DNA of 21,775 bases, from the NCBI GenBank assembly GCA_002690445.1, contig NZER01000481.1, forward strand, positions 1-21,775. The letters are read 5' to 3'. A model generated the notes under the pieces. It had not been told where the DNA came from, did not search any database, and saw nothing but the letters and a program-made list of their open reading frames with translations. Of the stretch, positions 1-4,242 are shown one piece after another (position 1 is the first letter of the stretch; each line of letters opens with the position of its first letter). A program made the position numbers and the translations under genes. The stretch is from Candidatus Pacearchaeota archaeon (GTDB lineage: Archaea; Nanoarchaeota; Nanoarchaeia; Pacearchaeales; GW2011-AR1).

Positions 1-53
1 TCAACGCATAGCATTGGAAAGTATTTAAGTAAAAGTTTAGCAGTTGTTTTCAT
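1..53 (-). CDS. Start of a protein cut by the window edge
   Basis: Only the first 17 codons are visible (MKTTAKLLLKYFPMLCV...). The ATG lies a few bases after a copy of the recurrent T-rich element at 58-77, the same arrangement as the genes at 502 and 1410. The start is basic then hydrophobic, which could be a membrane anchor, but too little is present to say. Function not recognised. Confidence 0.5.
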   Translation of the reverse strand, partial: MKTTAKLLLKYFPMLCV

Positions 54-57
54 AGTG

Positions 58-77
58 TTTTAAGATGAAGGAAAAAA
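58..77 (-). promoter_or_regulatory. Recurrent T-rich punctuation element, copy 1
   Basis: Minus strand reads TTTTTTCCTTCATCTTAAAA. It forms the U-tract after small RNA cassette A and precedes the ATG at 53 by only 4 bases. Promoter function is inferred from its recurrence. Confidence 0.5.
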
Positions 78-138
78 GAATGGCTGAATCTTATTCAGTT
101 AACTACCCTTTCGTTTCAAGCAGTAGCACCATTCTTTT
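72..138 (-). ncRNA. Small RNA cassette A, three-way junction fold
   Basis: This stretch has no convincing ORF. On the minus strand an 8-bp closing stem AAGAATGG/CCATTCTT (129-136 with 76-83) encloses two hairpins: CTAC/GTAG with an adjacent CTT/AAG pairing (103-126), and a perfect CTGAAT-AAG-ATTCAG hairpin (84-98). The closing stem runs straight into a T-run, so it doubles as a terminator. The 5' side starts at the AAAA end of the upstream T-rich element, consistent with a transcript of about 65 nt. The fold was found by eye. The element could instead be only a complex terminator. Confidence 0.5.
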
Positions 139-155
139 TAATATGAAGAAAAAAA
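136..155 (-). promoter_or_regulatory. Recurrent T-rich punctuation element, copy 2
   Basis: Minus strand TTTTTTTCTTCATATTAAAA lies between RNA cassettes B and A. It supplies the U-tract of B and abuts the first stem of A. Confidence 0.5.
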
Positions 156-205
156 TAGTATAAGACATTCGCGGTCTTTTTGCCACGGGCTCTTATAACT
201 ATTTT
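150..205 (-). ncRNA. Small RNA cassette B, long bulged hairpin
   Basis: On the minus strand the ends form a 12-bp stem with one bulged T, AATAGTTATAAGA with TCTTATACTATT (191-203 with 154-165). An inner 5-bp stem CGTGG/CCGCG (one G-U) carries an 8-nt loop. The stem is followed directly by seven Ts. There is no ORF of useful length. The unit fills exactly the space between two copies of the T-rich element, so a separate transcript of about 55 nt is plausible. Confidence 0.5.
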
Positions 206-221
206 AATATGAAGAAAAAAA
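202..221 (-). promoter_or_regulatory. Recurrent T-rich punctuation element, copy 3
   Basis: Minus strand TTTTTTTCTTCATATTAAAA, identical to copy 2. It follows the terminator hairpin of the 245-502 gene and precedes RNA cassette B. Confidence 0.5.
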
Positions 222-248
222 GATAGCTCACCTATGCAGGTAAGCTAT
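215..248 (-). terminator. Terminator of the 245-502 gene
   Basis: Minus strand ATAGCTTACCT-GCAT-AGGTGAGCTAT (223-248) is an 11-bp hairpin with one mismatch followed by seven Ts. The hairpin includes the stop codon of the gene. Confidence 0.85.
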
Positions 249-502
249 TCTCTGAATGGTTGTAGCCATTTGGCTTTTACTCTGAATTTTCTTTTTACTC
301 TTTTCAAAGAAAATCCAGAGTGATGAAAAGACATATAGTGATAGCTATTAGATTGGTCGCCGTACTGTGCCTCAACTAATTCGAATGCTCTCACTACATA
401 CATAGCATCAGTTTTATTTTTGGTTCTGGCGATTTCATTAATTGAGATGATTTTCCCCGTATAAAAGTCTTCGGAGCAACGATATATTATGTATTCTTTC
501 AT
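245..502 (-). CDS. Small basic protein, unknown function (85 aa)
   Basis: The protein begins MKEYIIYRCSEDFYTGKI and ends in a basic stretch (KRVKRKFRVKAKW). The frame is open up to 541, but those codons translate the upstream terminator hairpin and T-run, so the ATG at 502, five bases after the T-rich element, is the likely start. It is monocistronic between two terminators. No family recognised. The small size and its own punctuation fit an early, host-modifying type of phage gene, which is an inference. Confidence 0.65.
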   Translation of the reverse strand: MKEYIIYRCSEDFYTGKIISINEIARTKNKTDAMYVVRAFELVEAQYGDQSNSYHYMSFHHSGFSLKRVKRKFRVKAKWLQPFRE

Positions 503-506
503 AGCT

Positions 507-526
507 TTTTGATATGAAGAAAAAAA
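507..526 (-). promoter_or_regulatory. Recurrent T-rich punctuation element, copy 4
   Basis: Minus strand TTTTTTTCTTCATATCAAAA, four bases upstream of the ATG at 502. This closeness implies either a nearly leaderless mRNA or that the element also serves translation. Confidence 0.5.
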
Positions 527-549
527 GCCTACGATAACCATATCGTAGG
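520..549 (-). terminator. Terminator ending RNA cassette E
   Basis: Minus strand CCTACGATA-TGGT-TATCGTAGG is a perfect 9-bp hairpin, followed by C and seven Ts. Confidence 0.85.
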
Positions 550-672
550 ACTACAAGTTGCTTTATCACTTAAATAAGCACCTTTACTGGCTGGCTTAAC
601 CAAGGTTTCTTATTTTGTGTACCAAAAGCTTTCTCCCTTCAAGGGGAATCGCATACTGTTAAATGCGTCTTT
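528..672 (-). ncRNA. Small RNA cassette E, multi-hairpin
   Basis: A stretch of about 145 nt between two T-rich elements with no clear gene. Visible minus-strand stems are CGCAT/ATGCG near the 5' end; TTCCC/GGGA-AA; a perfect 7-bp stem AAATAAG/CTTATTT (609-615 with 572-578) continued inward by ACCTT/AAGGT (602-606 with 580-584) with a 17-nt loop; then the 9-bp terminator. A 14-codon ORF (654-610, MRFPLKGESFWYTK) lies inside and its stop is within the 7-bp stem, so a leader peptide is an alternative reading. Not recognised as a known RNA. Confidence 0.45.
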
Positions 673-688
673 AAGATGAAGAAAAAAA
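670..688 (-). promoter_or_regulatory. Recurrent T-rich punctuation element, copy 5
   Basis: Minus strand TTTTTTTCTTCATCTTAAA, between RNA cassettes D and E. Confidence 0.5.
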
Positions 689-710
689 GCCTACTTGGAA
701 CGGCAGGCTT
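682..710 (-). terminator. Terminator ending RNA cassette D
   Basis: Minus strand AAGCCTGC/GTAGGCTT is an 8-bp stem with one G-U and an 8-nt loop, followed by seven Ts in total. Confidence 0.8.
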
Positions 711-789
711 TTAAACGGTTTAAGATTCCCTTTGTGTGCTAACGGTATTTCAGTTAGTTAAGCATATACAGCTTGTATTGGAATAACCA
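687..789 (-). ncRNA. Small RNA cassette D, three-way junction plus terminator
   Basis: On the minus strand GGTTATTCC pairs with GGAAT...AACC (780-788 with 717-729), nine pairs with a 4-nt bulge. It encloses hairpins ATACA/TGTAT (766-778) and CTAAC/GTTAG (739-757). The result is a roughly 72-nt three-way junction like cassette A, followed by a separate terminator. It is not a tRNA: there is no T-arm consensus and the arm loops have the wrong size. A 10-codon ORF starts at 789 but has no coding character. Fold by eye. Confidence 0.5.
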
Positions 790-808
790 TTTATAATGAA
801 GAAAAAAA
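790..808 (-). promoter_or_regulatory. Recurrent T-rich punctuation element, copy 6
   Basis: Minus strand TTTTTTTCTTCATTATAAA, between the terminator of the 839-1162 gene and RNA cassette D. Confidence 0.5.
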
Positions 809-834
809 GGGGAACGCGTTCTTTGCGTTCCCTT
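802..834 (-). terminator. Terminator of the 839-1162 gene
   Basis: Minus strand GGGAACGC/GCGTTCCC is a perfect 8-bp stem with a 7-nt loop, followed by a T-run. Confidence 0.85.
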
Positions 835-838
835 ATAG

Positions 839-1162
839 CTATTTAACCTTTTTATGCTTACCAAATGGCTGATAATAAGCTTGCTTTTCATTAAGCTCTG
901 CCATCTCTTTTGTTTCATCCCTTCTTATCTCTCTATGGAGCGAATAGTCCTGCCAATGCTCTATTGTAATCCCTGCAAATATTATTATCGCACACAAGAA
1001 TACTCCTGAATAAAGAGCCAAGAAGATTGCTTGGTCTAGCTCTTGCATATTAGTTGCAAGGTCTAGCAGGGTTGCAGATAAAGAGATGCTGATTATGACA
1101 CCGAATAAGCTCCATATAAATTCCATTAACTTTGACCGTACTACAATTTTTGATGTTTTCAT
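839..1162 (-). CDS. Small two-TM membrane protein (107 aa)
   Basis: Two hydrophobic segments are visible, at about residues 13-36 (LMEFIWSLFGVIISISLSATLL) and 45-65 (IFLALYSGVFLCAIIIFAGI), followed by a charged C-terminal tail ending in KHKKVK. This predicts an inner-membrane protein with a cytoplasmic basic tail. It is monocistronic, with the T-rich element and an A-rich leader (AACTAAAACTC) upstream and a strong terminator downstream. Family not recognised. A phage membrane-modifying or superinfection-exclusion role is possible but unsupported. Confidence 0.7.
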   Translation of the reverse strand: MKTSKIVVRSKLMEFIWSLFGVIISISLSATLLDLATNMQELDQAIFLALYSGVFLCAIIIFAGITIEHWQDYSLHREIRRDETKEMAELNEKQAYYQPFGKHKKVK

Positions 1163-1183
1163 AATAATGAGTTTTAGTTAAAC

Positions 1184-1202
1184 ATTATAATGAAGAAAAA
1201 AA
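1184..1202 (-). promoter_or_regulatory. Recurrent T-rich punctuation element, copy 7
   Basis: Minus strand TTTTTTTCTTCATTATAAT, 21 bases upstream of the ATG at 1162. Confidence 0.5.
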
Positions 1203-1222
1203 CTCTCATTTAGAGAGCTTTT
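1196..1222 (-). terminator. Terminator of the 1237-1410 gene
   Basis: Minus strand CTCTC-TAAAT-GAGAG followed by seven Ts. Confidence 0.75.
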
Positions 1223-1236
1223 CAGTATATGTTATA

Positions 1237-1410
1237 CTAATTTTTGGTGTGGTGTTTTTTGGATTTGAGAGTTAGCATATAGAAAGCTATTTCGTTCCAA
1301 AATCTCCCTTGGAAGAAGCCAAGAGACAGTATTGCTATTGTCCCATCAAGCAATGCGCCAATCCCTTTGGCTAATCCCCAATACCATTTATCGTAATTTT
1401 TTACTATCAT
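1237..1410 (-). CDS. Small hydrophobic protein (57 aa)
   Basis: The reading frame gives MIVKNYDKWYWGLAKGIGAL and continues through a glycine-rich hydrophobic stretch (LLDGTIAILSLGFF) to a basic end (KSKKHHTKN). The ATG is immediately downstream of the T-rich element and a terminator hairpin follows the stop, so this is a complete single-gene unit. The hydrophobic segment suggests a membrane-associated or amphipathic peptide. No family recognised. Confidence 0.6.
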   Translation of the reverse strand: MIVKNYDKWYWGLAKGIGALLDGTIAILSLGFFQGRFWNEIAFYMLTLKSKKHHTKN

Positions 1411-1430
1411 TTTTAGAATGAAGAAAAAAA
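1411..1430 (-). promoter_or_regulatory. Recurrent T-rich punctuation element, copy 8
   Basis: Minus strand TTTTTTTCTTCATTCTAAAA. The next base starts the ATG at 1410, the tightest spacing in the window. Confidence 0.5.
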
Positions 1431-1445
1431 GAGCCCTGTGGGCTC
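1424..1445 (-). terminator. Terminator of the 1453-1686 gene
   Basis: Minus strand GAGCCC-ACA-GGGCTC, a perfect 6-bp GC-rich stem, followed by seven Ts. Confidence 0.85.
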
Positions 1446-1452
1446 AATAATA

Positions 1453-1686
1453 TTAAATCTCTACTTTGTCTAAATACTTTTGCTGTAACCAATGAAGCTT
1501 TTTATGTCCTGATGACCTACCAGCATATACAAAGTCATTCTCTGGTTTATCTAACAAGTGTCGTGCTATTCTACCATACCACGACAAATGTCTTATTCTA
1601 AGAAGAGCATATTCCTCTTCTTCGGTTTCAGCAATCAAAGTATAACCAATATCTTTTTCATTATCAGTTTTAAATTCGATTTTCAT
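1453..1686 (-). CDS. Hypothetical protein (77 aa)
   Basis: An acidic N-terminal half (TDNEKDIGYTLIAETEEEEY) is followed by a basic, aromatic-rich part (RIRHLSWYGRIARHLLDK). It is a monocistronic unit with the T-rich element and an A-rich leader upstream and a strong terminator downstream. The residue pattern suggests a small soluble protein. No family recognised. Confidence 0.65.
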   Translation of the reverse strand: MKIEFKTDNEKDIGYTLIAETEEEEYALLRIRHLSWYGRIARHLLDKPENDFVYAGRSSGHKKLHWLQQKYLDKVEI

Positions 1687-1706
1687 AATATTTAGTTTTA
1701 ATTAGT

Positions 1707-1726
1707 TTTTAAGAGTAAGAAAAAAA
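1707..1726 (-). promoter_or_regulatory. Recurrent T-rich punctuation element, copy 9
   Basis: Minus strand TTTTTTTCTTACTCTTAAAA, then an A-rich leader (AATTAAAACTAAAT) to the ATG at 1686. A weak hairpin GAGCTC/GGGTTC (1727-1745, two G-U pairs) precedes the T-run. Confidence 0.45.
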
Positions 1727-1764
1727 GAACCCTTGTTAGGAGCTCTCTTGCAAAATACTCATCA

Positions 1765-1902
1765 CTAGTCTAGGTCATTACAATACTCATCGTAATCACG
1801 ATAGTATTTACTCTTGGTTCCTCCAATTTGCTCATGTAAGGCTTGTATTAGAACATAACAAGTTTCTAATTCTTGTTCTAGCTCTTGTTTTGTTTTTGCC
1901 AT
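1765..1902 (-). CDS. Small coiled-coil protein (45 aa)
   Basis: MAKTKQELEQELETCYVLIQ starts a likely amphipathic helix, and the tail is tyrosine- and aspartate-rich (YYRDYDEYCNDLD). The leader has the A-rich AACTAAAACTAAATACA pattern seen before neighbouring starts. No family recognised. Confidence 0.6.
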   Translation of the reverse strand: MAKTKQELEQELETCYVLIQALHEQIGGTKSKYYRDYDEYCNDLD

Positions 1903-1923
1903 TGTATTTAGTTTTAGTTAATA

Positions 1924-1942
1924 TTTAAAAGTAAGAAAAAAA
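1924..1942 (-). promoter_or_regulatory. Recurrent T-rich punctuation element, copy 10
   Basis: Minus strand TTTTTTTCTTACTTTTAAA, between RNA cassette F and the gene starting at 1902. Confidence 0.45.
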
Positions 1943-2002
1943 GGGTGGGGCGCCTGGCGCGTATCTTTGTGGCGAAGCATACAAAGATCGTGACAGGCGC
2001 AG
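1943..2002 (-). ncRNA. RNA cassette F: GC-rich two-tier hairpin
   Basis: Minus strand GCGCCTG pairs with CAGGCGC (1994-2000 with 1950-1956), and inside it ATCTTTGT pairs with ACAAAGAT (1981-1988 with 1963-1970). That makes 15 perfect pairs around a small internal loop and a 10-nt apical loop. CCACCC and the T-rich element follow. It lies just downstream of a separate strong terminator (2004-2035), so it is not simply the terminator of the SSB-like gene. It is much more GC-rich than its surroundings. At the DNA level it could be a cruciform or replication hairpin instead of an RNA. Confidence 0.45.
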
Positions 2003-2003
2003 T

Positions 2004-2035
2004 AGCAAAAAATAACACCCCGAAGGGTGCTATTT
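2004..2035 (-). terminator. UUCG-capped terminator of the SSB-like gene
   Basis: Minus strand AAATAGCACCC-TTCG-GGGTGTTATTT is an 11-bp stem (one G-U) with a UUCG tetraloop and a run of Ts. It is a textbook intrinsic terminator. Confidence 0.9.
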
Positions 2036-2048
2036 CATAGCAATTAAG

Positions 2049-2546
2049 CTATATCAAGTCGTCAATCGTGCTTTCTGGTACAACTGACTTTGCAGGCATA
2101 GTGTACTTGACCTCTGTACGAGTGCCAAATGCATTACTCCTTTCGCCAACGAAGATACCTACCTTACAACCTTCAAGGTCATCAGTATCGGCAATTTCAA
2201 CTTTATTGCCTTTGTCGTCAACTCCCAAGCCAGCGTCGGATAACAAACCAGATATCATAGATTCACACTTTGCAGTTGCCTCTATGTCCTCTACTCTGTT
2301 ACCTTTCTTGTCTAAAAGCCAATTGTCTATGGTACGACCACTTTCATCAACGGTAGTAGGACTTTCAGGATCTCTTTTGAAACCTTTCAAGTTATACCAT
2401 CGAGTAATCTGTCTTTCCCCATCTTTAAATAATACTGCAAGTTGGGTATTGCCAGAACCAGCGGTGTCCTCATAGACCTTGGATATTTCAACAAGATGCT
2501 TACCAGAACCGATTAACGGACTATTGTCTTTAACGGGTAATTTCAT
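2049..2546 (-). CDS. SSB-like single-stranded DNA-binding protein, tentative (165 aa)
   Basis: The protein opens with a beta-strand-rich block (GSGKHLVEISKVYEDTAGSG), has a second strand block (KVGIFVGERSNAFGTRTEVK) and ends in a short acidic/hydrophobic tail (STIDDLI), a layout like phage OB-fold SSBs. It shares its general plan with the SSB-like protein at 7150-7686. It has a leader of about 60 nt after the T-rich element at 2608 and a strong terminator. It sits next to a plasmid-type initiator and repeats, fitting a role in replication there. The OB fold is inferred from pattern only. It could be a recombination mediator instead. Confidence 0.5.
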   Translation of the reverse strand: MKLPVKDNSPLIGSGKHLVEISKVYEDTAGSGNTQLAVLFKDGERQITRWYNLKGFKRDPESPTTVDESGRTIDNWLLDKKGNRVEDIEATAKCESMISGLLSDAGLGVDDKGNKVEIADTDDLEGCKVGIFVGERSNAFGTRTEVKYTMPAKSVVPESTIDDLI

Positions 2547-2607
2547 CGCGATAAAGTTTAATAGAACGTAGTAGCTTGTTTTAGAGTTAGGTAAAGCTAC
2601 AATAACC

Positions 2608-2625
2608 TTAATAATAAGAAAAAAA
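2608..2625 (-). promoter_or_regulatory. Recurrent T-rich punctuation element, copy 11
   Basis: Minus strand TTTTTTTCTTATTATTAA, upstream of the SSB-like gene. A possible GCAAC/GTTGC hairpin lies just before it (2632-2655). Confidence 0.4.
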
Positions 2626-2675
2626 GTTTATGCAACAGTTGCTCACATAAGTTGCTGGCGCGAAGTATAGGGGGA

Positions 2676-2750
2676 CGGATATTTGGCATCAGCGCAGGGA
2701 TGCGGATATTTGGCAGCGGGAAACGGATATTTGGCTTAGAGTTGGCTTAG
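2676..2750. repeat. Three CGGATATTTGGC direct repeats (iteron-like)
   Basis: CGGATATTTGGC occurs exactly at 2676-2687, 2703-2714 and 2724-2735 (spacings 27 and 21), then a shorter TTGGCTTAG pair at 2731-2739 and 2742-2750. The island is GC-rich compared with its surroundings and has no gene. It lies just downstream of the RepL-like gene. Exact short direct repeats beside an initiator are typical of iterons at a plasmid origin. A 5-bp hairpin GGAGC/GCTCC follows at 2751-2766. The rest of 2626-2846 has no gene that I can see. Confidence 0.6.
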
Positions 2751-2846
2751 GGAGCCCCATAGCTCCATGTCCACGGGGATCCTTAGCCTTTAGAGAAAAC
2801 GTTGTCGCAGAGTAACAACAATGCAAAGGTAGAAAAGAATATTCAA

Positions 2847-3461
2847 TTAAACAAAAGAGGTATTCCCTATCTGGTAATCCTCTGTGTCCACTCTCTCTCC
2901 TGATGACCTCTCTCTTGTTTCTCTATCCTTACTTATCCTTTTTTCCGTGCTATCGTGTTTTCTTTGTAGTTCGGTGTTGTTTTTCATTACATAGCTCTTT
3001 ACGAATGCTACTCTGTCTCCGTTAAAGAATATGTTAGGATTAATATAATATACTCCATCTGTTTCTGCCCTGGCTATTATTCCTTTGTTCATTAGGTTTA
3101 GTAGGGTTCTTGTTATTGTACTGTCGCCGGAGAAGTCACTTTCTTCTTTTAGCATCTTGTATGTGAAGGCTACTTTGTCTTGGTCTTTTCTTATCCGGCG
3201 CATTATGTATCTTATGAGATCCATTTCACATCTATTTAGTCCGAAGAAGTCTTTTAGTCCGTTGTGGTATAGTTTTATAAACTTTCTTTTGTCTTTTATT
3301 TCTTTGTTCTTCCATATTATAGCATCGTTTTTATTTATCATTTGGCCGGAGCGGTCACCAGCTGCCATGATCTGTGTACTATTTCCCATTTCTATTACTA
3401 CTGCTTTCATAAATGGGTTCTCGTTGTTATATGGGGTGTTTTTAATTGATACTTTATCCAT
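2847..3461 (-). CDS. RepL-like plasmid replication initiator (204 aa)
   Basis: Residues from about 60 to 160 resemble the RepL family of plasmid replication proteins: a helical core (LNRCEMDLIRYIMRRIRKDQ), a winged-helix part (KMLKEESDFSGDSTITRTLL) with the usual NLMNKGIIAR, and the family-like YYINPNIFFNGDR ending. The 40-residue tail is charged and probably disordered. RepL proteins initiate plasmid or phage-plasmid replication at an origin in or near their gene. Here repeats lie on both sides (2676-2750, 3577-3650). The A-rich start context supports the ATG at 3461. It could alternatively be a winged-helix transcription regulator, but the INPxxFFxGD block favours RepL. Confidence 0.7.
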   Translation of the reverse strand: MDKVSIKNTPYNNENPFMKAVVIEMGNSTQIMAAGDRSGQMINKNDAIIWKNKEIKDKRKFIKLYHNGLKDFFGLNRCEMDLIRYIMRRIRKDQDKVAFTYKMLKEESDFSGDSTITRTLLNLMNKGIIARAETDGVYYINPNIFFNGDRVAFVKSYVMKNNTELQRKHDSTEKRISKDRETRERSSGERVDTEDYQIGNTSFV

Positions 3462-3576
3462 TGCTGTTGTTTTAATCTTAAACTTCTATTTTGGCTATTA
3501 CAAATGTAAGTATTAATATAGGTGATAGATAGTAATTGCACACCTATTTATTAACATCTATATGTAAGTAAGTATT

Positions 3577-3650
3577 TAGATGAACTTCACTTCTATATGT
3601 GTTCATCTATTTTGATACCCCTAAATAGATGAACTTACACCCATAGAAGT
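3577..3650. repeat. TAGATGAAC repeats and large palindrome upstream of the RepL-like gene
   Basis: TAGATGAAC is present at 3577-3585, inverted at 3601-3609, and direct again at 3626-3634. The last two are the core of an imperfect palindrome (3589-3612 with 3623-3650) that also pairs ACTTCTAT with ATAGAAGT. It lies 130-190 bases before the initiator start. An autoregulatory operator, origin iterons or a copy-control hairpin are all possible. The rest of the 3462-3801 gap is very AT-rich (for example 3720-3780, repeated TAGTA/TATA/TAATAGAG) and holds no gene, which could suit a DNA unwinding element. Confidence 0.55.
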
Positions 3651-3801
3651 CTAAGTAACCCCACCATATCCATTGAGCCTCAGCTACTTATACCCTATTT
3701 CTCCATTATTCTCCTTCTTATATAGAGTATATATATAGTTTACTATAGAATATAGTAGTAGAGAGTAATAGAGTAATAGAGCTTACGCGCGTGAAGAGAT
3801 A

Positions 3802-4173
3802 TTAAATTGTAGAGACAATAAGATCTTTAAGATGAAGCACCAAACTTTTTATAGTTTCCTTTTCTACTGCTTCTAAATCATATCCTGGTGTTCCTATAGA
3901 TTCCAAGTCAGTTACATCACCATCAGAATATAAGGGATGAAAATCTCCCATTGCAATCTTCCAGAATCTTGCTTGAGGATACTCTCTTTTGAAATCACCA
4001 GCTTGAATTTCAAGCTCTATGTGTGCAAGCCCAAATAAAACACCAGCTTTTTCATTGTATTTAAACTCCCAATTATCTGCATCAGGATAATATGCAAATA
4101 CTTTTTTAATTAAATATCCTTCGTGATCAAATTTTGTATATGTTTTGTCTTTATGAACTTTTGTAGTTTCCAT
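3802..4173 (-). CDS. Hypothetical protein (123 aa)
   Basis: An acidic soluble protein with no TM segment. Notable runs are YYPDADNWEFKYNEKAGVLF and FWKIAMGDFHPLYSDGDVTD. The leader after the T-rich element is A-rich (AATACTAAAAGCT), supporting the ATG at 4173. It is transcribed just after the large RNA at 4201-4658. No clear terminator follows. No family recognised. Confidence 0.65.
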   Translation of the reverse strand: METTKVHKDKTYTKFDHEGYLIKKVFAYYPDADNWEFKYNEKAGVLFGLAHIELEIQAGDFKREYPQARFWKIAMGDFHPLYSDGDVTDLESIGTPGYDLEAVEKETIKSLVLHLKDLIVSTI

Positions 4174-4189
4174 AGCTTTTAGTATTGGT

Positions 4190-4209
4190 TATTAAAAAAA
4201 AGAAAAAAA
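4190..4209 (-). promoter_or_regulatory. Recurrent T-rich punctuation element, copy 12
   Basis: Minus strand TTTTTTTCTTTTTTTTAATA forms the U-tract of the large RNA and precedes the gene starting at 4173. Confidence 0.45.
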
Positions 4210-4242
4210 GAAAAGCAACCTTCGCCCCTTTGGAGATTGAAG
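4201..4242 (-). terminator. Terminator of the large RNA
   Basis: Minus strand CTTC-AAT-CTCC-AAA-GGGG-C-GAAG hairpin followed by GTTGC, then TTTTCTTTTTTT. Confidence 0.65.

Noticed and set aside
503..541. N-terminal extension of the 85-aa protein (MVIVGFFSSYQKA)
   Set aside because: These codons are the upstream terminator hairpin and T-run; the ATG at 502 has the position used by other genes.
717..788. tRNA gene
   Set aside because: Length of about 72 nt and clover-like stems suggested it, but there is no T-arm GTTCRANNC, the arm loops have the wrong sizes and the acceptor stem has a 4-nt bulge.
58..1942. CRISPR array based on the regularly recurring T-rich element
   Set aside because: The intervals vary from about 60 to about 500 bases, contain genes and folded RNAs, and the repeat is degenerate and partly a terminator U-tract; there are no cas genes.
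2068..2475. 135-aa plus-strand ORF
   Set aside because: It is antisense to the SSB-like gene and low-complexity serine/leucine-rich; there is no start context or family pattern.
2676..2750. Phage attachment site
   Set aside because: Three copies with close spacing beside a RepL-like gene fit iterons better; there is no integrase in the window.
3085..3516. 143-aa plus-strand ORF opposite the RepL-like gene
   Set aside because: It is antisense to a well-supported gene and hydrophobic by base composition only.
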